Positions 17,324 through 26,337 are shown, numbered from the stretch's first letter. The stretch: DNA of 64,000 bases from Rhodothermus bifroesti (GCF_017908595.1 NZ_JAGKTL010000003.1:310001-374000); one strand, 5' to 3'. Numbers and translations: made by a program. The notes: generated by a model not told the origin, from the sequence alone.

Positions 17324-17356
17324 AAAAAAACCCGGCCGGCATTGAAGCCGGCCGGG
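17324..17356 (-). terminator. Intrinsic terminator of wrbA
   Basis: A 10-base-pair perfect GC stem (17331-17340 with 17347-17356) has a 6-base loop. On the minus strand it is followed by seven U (the A run 17324-17330). It lies 15 bases after the wrbA stop, so it ends that transcript before the M1 peptidase gene. Confidence 0.88.
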
Positions 17357-17371
17357 TAGCAGTTGCTACGA

Positions 17372-18004
17372 TTAAGCCGTTTGGGCTTCAAGACGGCCTA
17401 TTTTAAGCTGGCGTGCAATTTCGGCTACGTAACGTCCTTGAAAGCGGGCAATGCGTCGCTCAAGTGCTGAAGGCATCCGACGGCCATCTCCCCCCGTAAT
17501 GGTACCAGCCCCGTAAGGCGAACCGCCGGCCAGCTCGTCGATCTGCGTTAGTTCAGCACAGCTAAACGGCACGCCGACCACAATCATGCCATGGTGCAAA
17601 AGGGTGGTGTGCACCGAAAGAATCGTACTTTCTTGGCCACCATGCTGCGTAGCCGATGCGGTAAACACACTGCCTACCTTGCCAATGAGCGCCCCACGCG
17701 CCCAAAGGGGACCTGTTTGATCCCAAAAATTGCGCATTTGCGCTGCCATGTTGCCAAAGCGGGTAGGCGTGCCCACAAGGATCGCATCATAGTGTTCTAG
17801 CTCCTCTACCGAAGCTACCGGTGCGGCTTGGTCCAGCTTTACGCCAATTTGGCGTGCCCGCTCCTCTGGAATCAGCTCAGGTACGCGCTTGATCACCACG
17901 TCGACGCCTTCCAGTTCGGCTGCGCCAGCTGCCACTTCTTGCGCTAAGGCTTCAACGTGCCCGTACATGCTGTAGTACAGCACCAGCACACGCGTTCTTT
18001 CCAT
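17372..18004 (-). CDS. wrbA: NAD(P)H:quinone oxidoreductase, WrbA type
   Basis: This 210-residue flavodoxin-like protein has an FMN phosphate-binding loop ([15 protein letters not shown], residues about 10-24), the WrbA-specific [21 protein letters not shown], and [14 protein letters not shown]. These match type IV NAD(P)H:quinone oxidoreductases, which reduce quinones by two electrons and so avoid semiquinone radicals. The ATG at 18004 matches the family start; the frame runs a further 36 codons upstream into AT-rich non-coding sequence. It is a single-gene unit with its own terminator, divergent from the helicase gene. Confidence 0.93.
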   Translation of the reverse strand: MERTRVLVLYYSMYGHVEALAQEVAAGAAELEGVDVVIKRVPELIPEERARQIGVKLDQAAPVASVEELEHYDAILVGTPTRFGNMAAQMRNFWDQTGPLWARGALIGKVGSVFTASATQHGGQESTILSVHTTLLHHGMIVVGVPFSCAELTQIDELAGGSPYGAGTITGGDGRRMPSALERRIARFQGRYVAEIARQLKIGRLEAQTA

Positions 18005-18187
18005 ACGTAACAACGATGGGTTAGTAGGAATGCCATTTTGTTGTTTAAACAAATAAATGATCGATACTGCGGTGAGGTTTCGTGAAGGGTTATCTAAAGG
18101 GGGTAACGGCATTCACGAAAAAGCGGTTGGCATTCGGGTTTGAAAAATCGTTTCTTTAATCCATTCCCTAAGGCATTATCCAGGCGT

Positions 18188-20482
18188 ATGCGCACCTTTT
18201 TGCTGCGAAAGGACGATGCAGAAGGTCGTTTAGTGGATGCATTGCCTGAGGCCGCTGCACGCATTCTGGAAGGGTTGAACCCTGTGCAGCGCCAGGCGGT
18301 GCAGCTGACCGAGGGGCCGGTGTTGATCATCGCTGGTCCTGGATCAGGTAAGACGCGCACGTTGACGCACCGCATTGCTTACCTCATTGCTACGGGTAAA
18401 GCGCAGCCGCATCAGATTTTAGCGCTTACTTTTACAAACAAGGCGGCCCGGGAAATGATGGAGCGCGTCGAACGTTTGGTGGGTGCGGCAGCCGCTCGGT
18501 ATATTTGGATGGGGACCTTTCACGCGATTTTTGCCCGCATTTTGCGCAAGGAAGGGCAGCAAATCGGCTACTCCCCCGATTTTACCATTTACGACACCGA
18601 CGACTCGGAGCGGCTTTTGCGGGCATTGATGGAGCGCTACCAGATAGATCCGCGCCAGTACAGCCCACGCGCGATTCGGCACCTTATTTCCAGTGCCAAA
18701 AACCAGATGATCGGTCCGGAGGAGTATGCTCGTTTGGCTGCCTCGCCCCTGCAAGAAAAGGCTGCGCGCTTGTATGGTCCCTATCAGGAGGCACTGCAAA
18801 AAGCGAATGCCTTGGACTTCGATGATCTGCTCCTAAAACCGATTGTGCTGTTTGAATCGCATCCCGAGTTGCTGCAACAGTACCAGGAACGCTGGCGCTA
18901 CCTGCACATCGACGAATATCAGGACACGAATCGGGCACAGTACGTGCTGGCGCGCAAGCTTGCCGAAGCGCATCGTAACCTGTGCGTTGTGGGCGACGAT
19001 GCCCAGTCGATCTATGCTTTTCGGGGGGCAGACATTGGCAATATCCTCTCGTTTCAGCGGGACTATCCAGACGCCGTCACGATTCGTCTAGAGCAGAATT
19101 ATCGCTCTACGCGGCGCATCTTGCGCCTGGCCGAAGCTATCATTCGGCATAATCGGGACCAGCTGGAGAAGCAACTCTGGACCGAAAATCCAGAAGGCGA
19201 GCCGATTGTACTCATCGAGGCGCTCTCGGAACGCGATGAGGCACAGAAGATTGAACAGCGCCTTCGCGATTTACATGTACGCTACGGCTACGCTTATCGA
19301 GATTTTGCCATTCTTTACCGCACCAATGCCCAAAGCCGTTCGCTCGAAGAGGCTTTGCGGCGTGGCGGGATTCCCTACCGCGTCGTAGGTGGCTTGTCGT
19401 TTTACCAGCGCAAGGAAGTAAAGGATGTGTTGGCTTATTTGCGCTTGCTGGTCAATCCGCACGATGCCGCCAGTCTGCAACGGGTCATCAACTATCCGGC
19501 CCGCGGGATTGGCCAGCGGACCATCGAAGAGTTGATGGCTTTTGCGCAGCGGCACGGGCTGAGTCTGTGGCAGGCTCTGGAGCGTGTTGAGGAAGTGGGT
19601 CTACCTGCCCGAACGCAAAAGGCCCTCCAAGATTTTCACTTTCTCATTGCCCGCCATGCAGCTCGGATGCAGACGGTGCCCGTCGACGAGCTCGTGCGCG
19701 ACTTGGTGGTTGAAAGTGGTCTGCTAGAAGAATTGCAGCGGGAAGGCACGCCTGAAGCGCTTGCGCGTTGGGAAAACGTGCAAGAGCTGCTCAATGCCAT
19801 CGCCGAGTATCAGGCTGCAGCAGGGGAGCAGGCCACGCTCAGTGGCTTTTTGCAGGAAGTAGCCTTGCTGACCGATCTCGATGAACTGCCCGAAGACAAC
19901 CGGGTTACGCTTATGACATTGCACGCCTCAAAAGGTCTAGAATTCCCGGTAGTGTTCATTACTGGCCTGGAAGAAGGACTATTTCCGCTGGCGCAGGCTA
20001 CGCAGGATCGCAAGGAGCTCGAAGAAGAGCGGCGGCTTTTTTACGTAGGCGTGACACGTGCCCAGCAACACCTGTTTCTCTCGTATGCCCGTAGCCGCTA
20101 TCGGTATGGCGAGCAGCTTCCAAGCGTGCGTAGCCGCTTCCTGGAAGAGCTCGACACCGATGTGATTGTGACAGAGGCCGGCTTGCCTTTTAGAAAGCGG
20201 ACAGAGGACGCTGTAGGGCCTACGCGGTACGCTGAACTCGACCCGCACTACTATCGCCAAAACCTAAGGCGTGCCGTGCAGCCAACACGGCGCCAAGTGG
20301 TCTATGACGAAGCGACCGAAGCCATTGCTCCTGGCATGCGTGTTGTCCATGCGCTGTTTGGCGAAGGGAAAGTGCTGGCGCTTGAAGGCGAAGGAGATGC
20401 GGCTCGAGCTATTGTGTTTTTCCCTGAAGTAGGCCAAAAAAAACTGGTACTCAAGTTTGCCCGTCTGCGACGCCTGGATTAA
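18188..20482 (+). CDS. ATP-dependent DNA helicase, UvrD/PcrA/Rep family
   Basis: This 764-residue SF1A helicase has motif I IAGPGSGKTRT (about 48-58), motif Ia ALTFTNKAAREM, motif II YLHIDEYQDTN, motif III VVGDDAQSIYAFRGAD, motif IV RLEQNYRST, motif V VTLMTLHASKGLEFPVVFITG, and motif VI RRLFYVGVTRAQ. The C-terminus has the Tudor-like segment (PGMRVVHALFGEGKVLALEGEG) seen in PcrA/UvrD. It unwinds DNA 3'-5' in repair and replication restart and can act on stalled RNA polymerase. ATG 18188 is preferred over a TTG 48 bases earlier. The stop is 4 bases from the convergent phosphodiesterase gene. Confidence 0.93.
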   Translation: MRTFLLRKDDAEGRLVDALPEAAARILEGLNPVQRQAVQLTEGPVLIIAGPGSGKTRTLTHRIAYLIATGKAQPHQILALTFTNKAAREMMERVERLVGAAAARYIWMGTFHAIFARILRKEGQQIGYSPDFTIYDTDDSERLLRALMERYQIDPRQYSPRAIRHLISSAKNQMIGPEEYARLAASPLQEKAARLYGPYQEALQKANALDFDDLLLKPIVLFESHPELLQQYQERWRYLHIDEYQDTNRAQYVLARKLAEAHRNLCVVGDDAQSIYAFRGADIGNILSFQRDYPDAVTIRLEQNYRSTRRILRLAEAIIRHNRDQLEKQLWTENPEGEPIVLIEALSERDEAQKIEQRLRDLHVRYGYAYRDFAILYRTNAQSRSLEEALRRGGIPYRVVGGLSFYQRKEVKDVLAYLRLLVNPHDAASLQRVINYPARGIGQRTIEELMAFAQRHGLSLWQALERVEEVGLPARTQKALQDFHFLIARHAARMQTVPVDELVRDLVVESGLLEELQREGTPEALARWENVQELLNAIAEYQAAAGEQATLSGFLQEVALLTDLDELPEDNRVTLMTLHASKGLEFPVVFITGLEEGLFPLAQATQDRKELEEERRLFYVGVTRAQQHLFLSYARSRYRYGEQLPSVRSRFLEELDTDVIVTEAGLPFRKRTEDAVGPTRYAELDPHYYRQNLRRAVQPTRRQVVYDEATEAIAPGMRVVHALFGEGKVLALEGEGDAARAIVFFPEVGQKKLVLKFARLRRLD

Positions 20483-20486
20483 AGAC

Positions 20487-21749
20487 CTAGGGGCTGAGCA
20501 CAGCTTGCGGTGCTGTGGCCAGCATAGAGGCGATAGCGCTTAGCCGGCCATCATGGACAGCCGGGGTAATCTGCAGCAGATGGCACATCAGGGCGTAGAG
20601 GTGAATGTTTTCAACGGGAGGAATACGCTTGCCTTGAGCAAAGGCGGGACCATGTGCAATCAGTAGGCCGTGCATTGAGGGATAGGTGGGGTCGTAGCCA
20701 TGCATACCCCCATTGAAGCGGGAAGGATCTTCAACAAAACGATTTCGCGTGGTAATGCTCCACCCTTCATCGGCAATACCGACAATTGGCGGAATACGCC
20801 GGTGTGTGCCAAAGTGCAGGTGTGCAGGCAAAGCCTCTTTGCGAAACACGTGCAGATGGGGATGAGCCCCCTGTAAGGCAGCCAAGACCGCATCCTCGCG
20901 GCCTGGACGTGGATAAAGCATGAGCACAGGCGACCAGGTGACAATGTGGAGCTCCTCTAGCGATACAAAATCGTCCAGAAAAATAACCCGCTCGGCTGAA
21001 GTGGCTGCCATACCATGGTCGGAAACGATAAGCAAGTTAACGCGGTCAAGTAGGTTACGCGCGCGTAGGCCTTCGATAAGCTGCTGCAAATAGCCGTCTA
21101 CCTTGCGAACGGCTTCAGCTACCTCTGGGGCGTCGGGTCCGTGCTCATGTCCAGCATGGTCGACGTCGCTAAAGTAGAGCGTGATCCAGTGCGGGCGAAG
21201 CGAATCAGGAAGATCTAGCCATGCAAGCACTTGCCGCACGCGTTCTTCACCAGGAATGCGGCTGTCGTAGGGCATCCAGTAGGTCGGACGCATACCGTGG
21301 ATTTCGGCTTCAGAACCTGGCCAAAAGTAGGTGGCGGTACGTAAGCCTTGGCGTTGAGCCGTGACCCAAAGCGGCTCGCCATCTGCCCACCAGCGGCCGT
21401 CGGCAATGGCTTCTCGATTGCTTAGGCTAAAGTGCCCCAGGGTCGAGTCAAACATCGTATTCCCAACAATGCCATGATGATCGGGGTATAGGCCAGTGAC
21501 CATCGTGTAATGGTTCGGAAACGTCAACGTAGGAAATGCAGGAATCAATGCTTCGGCCCGCACGCCTTGGCGAGCTAGCCTAGTGAGCACGGGTGGTGCA
21601 TAGCGTTCCAAATAGTCTGCCCGGAAGCCATCGATAGAAATCAGCAGTACCGGTGCAGGAGCGTTGACAGGTGCTATGCTGCGGCAACCGGCCAGCAGGA
21701 CTAAAAGCAGGAGTAGGCTAAGCCTTGGCCGTAACGTTTGGTGTGGCAT
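20487..21749 (-). CDS. Alkaline phosphatase superfamily nucleotide pyrophosphatase/phosphodiesterase (ENPP-like), lipoprotein
   Basis: The protein has 420 residues with a lipoprotein signal (LLLLVLLAGC). The catalytic core is LLISIDGFRADYLE, PTLTFPNHYTMVTGLYPDHHGIVGN with a Thr nucleophile, YFSDVDHAGHEHGP, LIVSDHGM and GMHGYDP. These are the two-metal ligands of the ectonucleotide pyrophosphatase branch. It should hydrolyse phosphodiester or pyrophosphate bonds of nucleotides or phospholipid head groups outside the cytoplasm, which would feed the nucleoside transporter in this window. The substrate is inference. Confidence 0.87.
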   Translation of the reverse strand: MPHQTLRPRLSLLLLLVLLAGCRSIAPVNAPAPVLLISIDGFRADYLERYAPPVLTRLARQGVRAEALIPAFPTLTFPNHYTMVTGLYPDHHGIVGNTMFDSTLGHFSLSNREAIADGRWWADGEPLWVTAQRQGLRTATYFWPGSEAEIHGMRPTYWMPYDSRIPGEERVRQVLAWLDLPDSLRPHWITLYFSDVDHAGHEHGPDAPEVAEAVRKVDGYLQQLIEGLRARNLLDRVNLLIVSDHGMAATSAERVIFLDDFVSLEELHIVTWSPVLMLYPRPGREDAVLAALQGAHPHLHVFRKEALPAHLHFGTHRRIPPIVGIADEGWSITTRNRFVEDPSRFNGGMHGYDPTYPSMHGLLIAHGPAFAQGKRIPPVENIHLYALMCHLLQITPAVHDGRLSAIASMLATAPQAVLSP

Positions 21750-21916
21750 AAGGCAGCTGATTTTATATCCAACAAACGGTTAGGTCCGGGCAAGTTAACC
21801 TGCTAGAGGGCCAGCAGAATCCCCACCGCAGGGATCCTGCGCAACAATGCATTAGGATTGTTTTGCCGGCGACAAGCACCCGTATTGAGTCCCACAAGCG
21901 TACCGCCGCAGATGAG

Positions 21917-22177
21917 CTAGGATTTCCGACCAAAGAAATAATACAGAATCAAACCGAGCACAGGAAAAAAGATGATAATTAAGGCCCAGAGGACCTTGCC
22001 GGAAAAGTCGCGGTCGCTTTTGGCTAAGTCTAACAAGGCTAAAATGTCCAATACAACGATCACGGTCCCGCAAAGGCCAAGCGACCAAAAGTTGCGCAAC
22101 CGGTCAAATAAATTGGGGCCGCAGCCGGTAAGTAGCAGGGCACTTAAAGGCAGAAGCCAGCGCGTCCGCAGTGTCAT
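21917..22177 (-). CDS. PLDc_N domain small membrane protein
   Basis: The protein has 86 residues. The N-terminus MTLRTRWLLPLSALLLTGC looks like a lipoprotein signal. Two hydrophobic helices follow (about 30-50 and 62-82) with the pattern of the PLD nuclease N-terminal domain: NFWSLG, VVLDILALLDLAKSD, LWALIIIFFPVLGLILYYFFGRK. Such proteins are common and of unknown function. Start 22177 was chosen for the signal. The region 21750-21916 downstream holds no recognised gene, only a short palindrome (GCAGGATCCCTGC on the minus strand). Confidence 0.7.
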   Translation of the reverse strand: MTLRTRWLLPLSALLLTGCGPNLFDRLRNFWSLGLCGTVIVVLDILALLDLAKSDRDFSGKVLWALIIIFFPVLGLILYYFFGRKS

Positions 22178-22263
22178 GGGTGGACCGTTTGGGTGAGTAT
22201 GCTTTTGTGCAATAAACAACAGTGCTGCCATAGAAGCAAGCCGAACAGGCACAAAAACCGTTA

Positions 22264-22292
22264 TTGACCTCCAGCAAAAACTCCCGTATTAT
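22264..22292 (+). promoter_or_regulatory. Putative sigma70-type promoter for the Xer-like gene
   Basis: TTGACC (22264-22269) and TATTAT (22287-22292) are separated by exactly 17 bases. This is the best sigma70 match seen in the window. It lies 30 bases before the ATG of the recombinase-like gene in the divergent gap. Confidence 0.55.
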
Positions 22293-22321
22293 TGAGCTAA
22301 AAGGGTAGATTTGTTTGGGCT

Positions 22322-23281
22322 ATGGCTAAAGCGACGGAACTTGAGCAGTCGGAGGAAGGGCTGCAGCTCACGCTGGGGGAGTTGCAGCGGCGCATTCGGG
22401 ACTTTCAGCACGAGTTTCTGAAAAACAAGAGTCCCGAGACGGTGGGGACGTATCGGCGATCGTTGCATGAATTTGAGCGCTGGTTTGCTTTGCAGCGAGA
22501 TCAGTTCCGGTTCACTTCAGCTGATGTGCAGCGCTACAAGCTGTATCTGATGCAGGCGAAGCAGTTGCATCAGGTTTCTGTTTCCACGTATCTCACGGCA
22601 CTGCGGCGATTTTGTCAGTATTTGGTAGATATTGGGCTATTGCGTGAAAATCCTGCGCGTACGGTTAAGGGGAATCGGCGGCCTTCGAGCCATTCTCGTT
22701 CGGTACTTACGCGCGTTGAGATTGAGCAGCTTCTGGAGGTGCTTGAGCACGATAGCTCGCCTATTGGCCTGCGCGATCGGGCAATTGTGCACCTGATGCT
22801 GTTTGCGGGTTTGAGCGAAGTAGAAATCGTACGGGCTGATGTGCGCGACCTGGATCAGACACTCCTGGGGTGTTTTTTGCGTGTGCAGGGCAAAGGCCAC
22901 ACGGCCAAAGACCAGCAGGTCCCACTAGATCCGCCAGTAGTCTCTGTTTTAGAGGCGTATTTAAACACGCGCGTGCCGCTTCGGCCTGAAATGCCGCTGT
23001 TTGTTTCGCACGGCCATCGGTCTGAAGGCAAGCGGCTCAACACCCGTTCGGTCCGCAGTCGCATTTCACAGCACCTAGAAGCCGCTGGCATTACCCGTCG
23101 TGGGGTTACGCCCCATAGCCTAACGCATACGGCAGCGCTGATCTGGCTCAATCAGGGGATGCCGATTGAGGAAGTGAAGCGCCGCATGCGGCACGGTACG
23201 CTGGAGACTACGATGATTTACTTCCGCAAGCAGGGATTGCTGAACCGTGATCCTGAAGAACTCAAGCGTCTGCTGGGTTAA
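22322..23281 (+). CDS. Tyrosine recombinase-like protein (Xer/integrase fold) lacking both catalytic arginines
   Basis: The protein has 319 residues. An N-terminal SAM-like core-binding domain (about 20-110) precedes an integrase catalytic domain. The expected six active-site residues align as follows: Arg-I is Ser165 (GLSEVEI instead of GLRxSEL), Lys191 is present (VQGKG), His265 is present (PHSLTH), Arg-II is Thr268, His291 is present (RHG), and the nucleophile Tyr300 is present (MIYFRK). Two residues needed to activate the phosphate are therefore missing, while fold and nucleophile remain. It is a single gene with no attachment sites or cargo nearby. It may be a DNA-binding or accessory protein rather than an active recombinase. 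Confidence 0.8.
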   Translation: MAKATELEQSEEGLQLTLGELQRRIRDFQHEFLKNKSPETVGTYRRSLHEFERWFALQRDQFRFTSADVQRYKLYLMQAKQLHQVSVSTYLTALRRFCQYLVDIGLLRENPARTVKGNRRPSSHSRSVLTRVEIEQLLEVLEHDSSPIGLRDRAIVHLMLFAGLSEVEIVRADVRDLDQTLLGCFLRVQGKGHTAKDQQVPLDPPVVSVLEAYLNTRVPLRPEMPLFVSHGHRSEGKRLNTRSVRSRISQHLEAAGITRRGVTPHSLTHTAALIWLNQGMPIEEVKRRMRHGTLETTMIYFRKQGLLNRDPEELKRLLG

Positions 23282-23913
23282 GGCGTGCTATCGGGCACGC
23301 GGCCTCCAATCACGAAGAAGTCGTCTACGCGCCAGGCGCAGTCCACGTCTACAAAGCCAGTGCGTTCAAGGGCTTTTAGGTGGCGATAAAGTGGTAAGAC
23401 GCCTACGTGATCGCCGATGATCAGGTGCCCGCCGGGCGTGAGGGAGTCCCGGATGCTTTGCAAAAGCAGCTCGTAACGGCTTTCGGCTTCCACGGGGTCG
23501 GTTTCGTGTCCTACCAGTGCGTGCAGGGCTAAGGAAGCCAGCACAACGTCGTAGGGTCCACCTGGAAGGGGTTCACCGTCAAAGCTTAAGAGGGTTTGAA
23601 TGGTGACAGCCTCGGGGCAATAATCGGCGACCTTGTCGTAGGCGATCGCCAGTAGCTCAGGGTCTTGGTCAATGAGCGTCAGGTGCACCAGCGGATAGGC
23701 TGAAACGACAGCGGCAGCTGCATTGCCGGTGCCACAGGCCAGGTCGCACACGCGCGTACCTTCGCGTAGGGGTGGCAGGGCCAGCACCATTTCGTCGATC
23801 ATTTCCATCGCCAACGGCATGCGGCGTTCCAGGTGCAGGTCATACCAGTAGCCGTCGCGCCAAAATCCGCTATGGCGTTGCAGGTTTTTGCGCCAACTGG
23901 GCAGATGGCTCAT
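23278..23913 (-). CDS. Class I SAM-dependent methyltransferase
   Basis: The protein has 211 residues. Motif I is VCDLACGTGNAAAAVV (about 56-71), motif II is LTLIDQDPELL, then YDVVLASLALHAL and a post-motif block LTPGGHLIIGDHVGVLPLYRHLKALERTGFVDVD. The pattern is that of small-molecule methyltransferases of the UbiE/Methyltransf_25 type. The substrate is unknown. It overlaps the stop of the convergent Xer-like gene through TTAA. It lies 55 bases downstream of recO on the same strand and may be co-transcribed with it. Confidence 0.78.
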   Translation of the reverse strand: MSHLPSWRKNLQRHSGFWRDGYWYDLHLERRMPLAMEMIDEMVLALPPLREGTRVCDLACGTGNAAAAVVSAYPLVHLTLIDQDPELLAIAYDKVADYCPEAVTIQTLLSFDGEPLPGGPYDVVLASLALHALVGHETDPVEAESRYELLLQSIRDSLTPGGHLIIGDHVGVLPLYRHLKALERTGFVDVDCAWRVDDFFVIGGRVPDSTP

Positions 23914-23968
23914 TGGTGTTGCATCGCGCTTGTAGAGGGAGCGCGCAATTCGACTGCATGGCGCAGCG

Positions 23969-24730
23969 TCAGGATCCCGGCTTGCGCATTTCCAACAGAC
24001 GCTCGATGACGCGTGGACTGCGTGAGGGAAATCCTTCGGGCACGTGATGCTGGAGGTAGGTCTCGATCAAACCAAGCAGTTCGTGGCGCAGTGCAGGCGT
24101 CAGTTGCAAACGCATGGCTGTTGCCGCATCCGTATGCGTTAGAAAAGCAAACGCCCTTAGGGCAGCCCGCGAAGCCGGCTTTTCAATGGCTAAGCCCTTA
24201 GCGATGCGGATGCGTCCATCTTGCAGGTCGAGTACACCGCCCGACGCGCCAAGCTGCTCCAGTTCAGCTCGTGTGACCTGGGGTGCAAAGCCTAAGGCGC
24301 CTGCCAACCGTAGCAGAAACCAAGGCAGTAAATTCCAAGCGCGCTTAGCTGCCGCATCAAGCTGGGCCAGCGTGTCCCAAAACGTGTTGAAAAAATCGGG
24401 CATGGGTTCTTCAGGAGGAAGCAGTGCTTGGGCAAGTTCAACCATACGCAGGCTCAGTGCCAGCTTTTCCAAATCTTGCGTAATATGCGGTAAGAATTGT
24501 TGAAAGCTGCTTTCGGTAAGCGTTTGCAGTTCGCGTGAGGGTTTGTAATAGAAGACGACCTGAAGGCAGGCTGGAGGTTGCAGCGTACCGCCAAAGCGGC
24601 TACCAGGCAGGCGCGCACCTTTTGCAAGGACCGACAGGCGGCCTTTGGCCCGCGTAAACAGGGAGGCAATCAAGCTCGTCTCGCCATAAGGCAGCGTACG
24701 CAGCACAATCGCTTCTGTGCGGATAATCAT
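23969..24730 (-). CDS. recO: DNA repair protein RecO
   Basis: The protein has 253 residues starting at ATG 24730; a TTG one codon earlier is less likely. The N-terminal OB-fold has the family pattern RTEAIVLRTLPYGETSLIASLFTRAKGRLSVLAKGAR. The C-terminal helical domain (LPWFLLRLAGALGFAPQVTRAELEQ) matches RecO. The Cys4 zinc site seen in many RecO proteins is absent. RecO loads RecA onto SSB-coated DNA with RecR. It is divergent from the ComEA-like gene, with 94 bases between the starts. Confidence 0.9.
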   Translation of the reverse strand: MIIRTEAIVLRTLPYGETSLIASLFTRAKGRLSVLAKGARLPGSRFGGTLQPPACLQVVFYYKPSRELQTLTESSFQQFLPHITQDLEKLALSLRMVELAQALLPPEEPMPDFFNTFWDTLAQLDAAAKRAWNLLPWFLLRLAGALGFAPQVTRAELEQLGASGGVLDLQDGRIRIAKGLAIEKPASRAALRAFAFLTHTDAATAMRLQLTPALRHELLGLIETYLQHHVPEGFPSRSPRVIERLLEMRKPGS

Positions 24731-24824
24731 CAACCATGCCCTCCTTAAAAAGAACCAACGTCCAAGCGCTGCTAAAAATATCGCATCGTCCTTATCTTAT
24801 ACGAAAAACAACACGCATAGGTCT

Positions 24825-25202
24825 ATGCACTTACCCTGGACGCTTACCCGTGCTGAGGCGGGTGTGCTGCTAGGGCTAGGTGGATTGCTTTTGTTGGGAT
24901 TGGGCTACCGGTGGTGGGAGAGAAAGCAGCCGCCACCCCCGCCCGTAGCCGAAGAAGTGCAGCGTTTTCAGGAAGGGGCTGCACGCATGCAGCAGGTGCT
25001 GACGCCGGAGCCGCTCAACGTCAACAGGGCTACTGCTGAAGAACTGGAGCAACTACCGCGCATCGGCCCTGTCTTGGCCCGACGCATTGTGGCCTTTCGA
25101 GAAGCCCATGGGCCATTTCAAGGTCTAAAAGACCTGGAGGCTGTTCCCGGCATTGGTCCTAAAACGATTGCCGAGCTCGCACCGCTTATTAGGTTTGAGT
25201 AG
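24825..25202 (+). CDS. ComEA-like helix-hairpin-helix protein
   Basis: The protein has 125 residues from ATG 24825. A single membrane helix (about 14-32, LLGLGGLLLLGLGYRWW) is followed by a Pro-rich linker and two helix-hairpin-helix units: LNVNRATAEELEQLPRIGPVLARRIVAFR and FQGLKDLEAVPGIGPKTIAEL. ComEA proteins bind double-stranded DNA at the outer face of the inner membrane during natural transformation, so a DNA-uptake role is plausible. Other competence genes are not seen here, so the role is inference. The 3' end overlaps the convergent small membrane protein gene by 14 bases. Confidence 0.82.
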   Translation: MHLPWTLTRAEAGVLLGLGGLLLLGLGYRWWERKQPPPPPVAEEVQRFQEGAARMQQVLTPEPLNVNRATAEELEQLPRIGPVLARRIVAFREAHGPFQGLKDLEAVPGIGPKTIAELAPLIRFE

Positions 25203-25395
25203 GCGGTGCTGGCCCATTAGGATCAGTAGCCCCGTCAGAATGCAGCGTTTGTTGCTGTTGCAAGTAGGCGTCTGTAAAGCGCCGAGCAGCTTCGTCTTCC
25301 CGCTGTAAAAACCGGTAGACGGGTATCAGCAGCAAGGCAGCCAGCAACAAAAAGCCAATCAACGAGACCAGAATAACAAGCGTGTAGTAGTCCAT
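25189..25395 (-). CDS. Small single-helix membrane protein, hypothetical
   Basis: This 68-residue protein starts at ATG 25395. One long hydrophobic segment (about 4-28, YTLVILVSLIGFLLLAALLL) is followed by a charged tail and a Pro/Thr-rich end. No family was recognised. The coding potential is supported by the clear membrane segment and charged flanks, but the 14-base convergent overlap with the ComEA-like gene leaves some doubt. Confidence 0.5.
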   Translation of the reverse strand: MDYYTLVILVSLIGFLLLAALLLIPVYRFLQREDEAARRFTDAYLQQQQTLHSDGATDPNGPAPPTQT

Positions 25396-25427
25396 GTGCA
25401 AAAAGTTTTAAGGCAAGCGCAGCAGGC

Positions 25428-25456
25428 TTGAAAACCTGTTGTAAAGCAGCTATGTT
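25428..25456 (+). promoter_or_regulatory. Putative sigma70-type promoter for the esterase gene
   Basis: TTGAAA (25428-25433) and TATGTT (25451-25456) have a 17-base spacer. The site lies 50 bases before the esterase ATG. Pattern match only. Confidence 0.35.
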
Positions 25457-25506
25457 GCCGCCGCTAAGGAGCGTGCCCGTGACACCTTAAATCAACTTTG
25501 TGCCCT

Positions 25507-26337
25507 ATGAATACAACAGCAACGTTGCTGCCCCTAAGCTTGTTGCTGAGCTTGGCGTTTGTAACGCCGGCAGCGCGTGCGCAAGACTGCCCCTGCGCCA
25601 GGCAGGTGGGTTTTTTGCTGCGCACTGTGGAAGTTAATGGCCAAACGCACCGCTACCAGGTCTACGTTCCGGCAGACTATACGCCTGACCAAAAATGGCC
25701 GGTGATTTTGTTTCTGCATGGTGCAGGTGAGCGAGGTGTGGATGGATTCAAGCAGACGGCTGTTGGCATTGGCCAGGCCATTCGGCTTGATCCAACACGT
25801 TTCCCAGCCATTGTGGTTTTCCCGCAAGTGCCTCCCGGGAAGGCCTGGTTTGGAGAGCAAGCCGAAGTAGCAATGGCTGCGCTGGATGCAGTGATGGCGA
25901 CCTATTCGGTGGATCCGGATCGGGTTTACCTAACCGGGCTGTCGATGGGAGGGCATGGTACCTGGTATGTAGCCTATCACTATCCCGATCGCTTTGCGGC
26001 TATAGTACCGATTTGCGGATTTGTAGTGTTTCCAGAAACTTCTCGGTCGTTTTTTGGCGAATTGCCGCCAGAGCAGCAGGCGATTCAATCTGCTGCAGAT
26101 CCTTATGCGAAAGTAGCCGAACGGATCAAACACTTGCCCGTCTGGGTGTTTCATGGGGCTGACGATCCAGTCGTTCCGGTCGAAGCCTCGCGGCGTATGG
26201 TAGAAGCCCTCAAAGCGCTTGGGGCTGAAGTGCAGTACACCGAATATAACGGCGTAGGGCACAACGCCTGGGACCCGGCCTATGCCGAAGCAGAGCTGAT
26301 GCCCTGGCTGCTCGCCAAGCGCAGGGGTCAAAAATAG
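25507..26337 (+). CDS. Secreted alpha/beta-fold esterase (carboxylesterase / PHB-depolymerase-like)
   Basis: The protein has 276 residues with a signal peptide (MNTTATLLPLSLLLSLAFVTPAARAQ). The hydrolase core has LFLHGAGERG (oxyanion region, about 68-77), the nucleophile elbow GLSMGG with Ser146, the acid in HGADDP (Asp219 or 220), and His252 in GVGHNAWDP. This layout is shared by feruloyl-esterase-like, PHB-depolymerase-like and phospholipase/carboxylesterase proteins. It should cleave esters outside the cytoplasm. The exact substrate cannot be told. It has its own promoter-like site and a terminator, so it is probably a single-gene unit. Confidence 0.83.
   Translation: MNTTATLLPLSLLLSLAFVTPAARAQDCPCARQVGFLLRTVEVNGQTHRYQVYVPADYTPDQKWPVILFLHGAGERGVDGFKQTAVGIGQAIRLDPTRFPAIVVFPQVPPGKAWFGEQAEVAMAALDAVMATYSVDPDRVYLTGLSMGGHGTWYVAYHYPDRFAAIVPICGFVVFPETSRSFFGELPPEQQAIQSAADPYAKVAERIKHLPVWVFHGADDPVVPVEASRRMVEALKALGAEVQYTEYNGVGHNAWDPAYAEAELMPWLLAKRRGQK

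Noticed and set aside
22322-23281. Integrase of a mobile element
   Set aside because: No tRNA, direct-repeat attachment sites, cargo or composition change nearby, and the catalytic arginines are missing.
23278-23913. DNA methyltransferase of a restriction-modification system
   Set aside because: The motifs are those of small-molecule methyltransferases; no DPPY/NPPY or target-recognition domain and no nuclease gene nearby.
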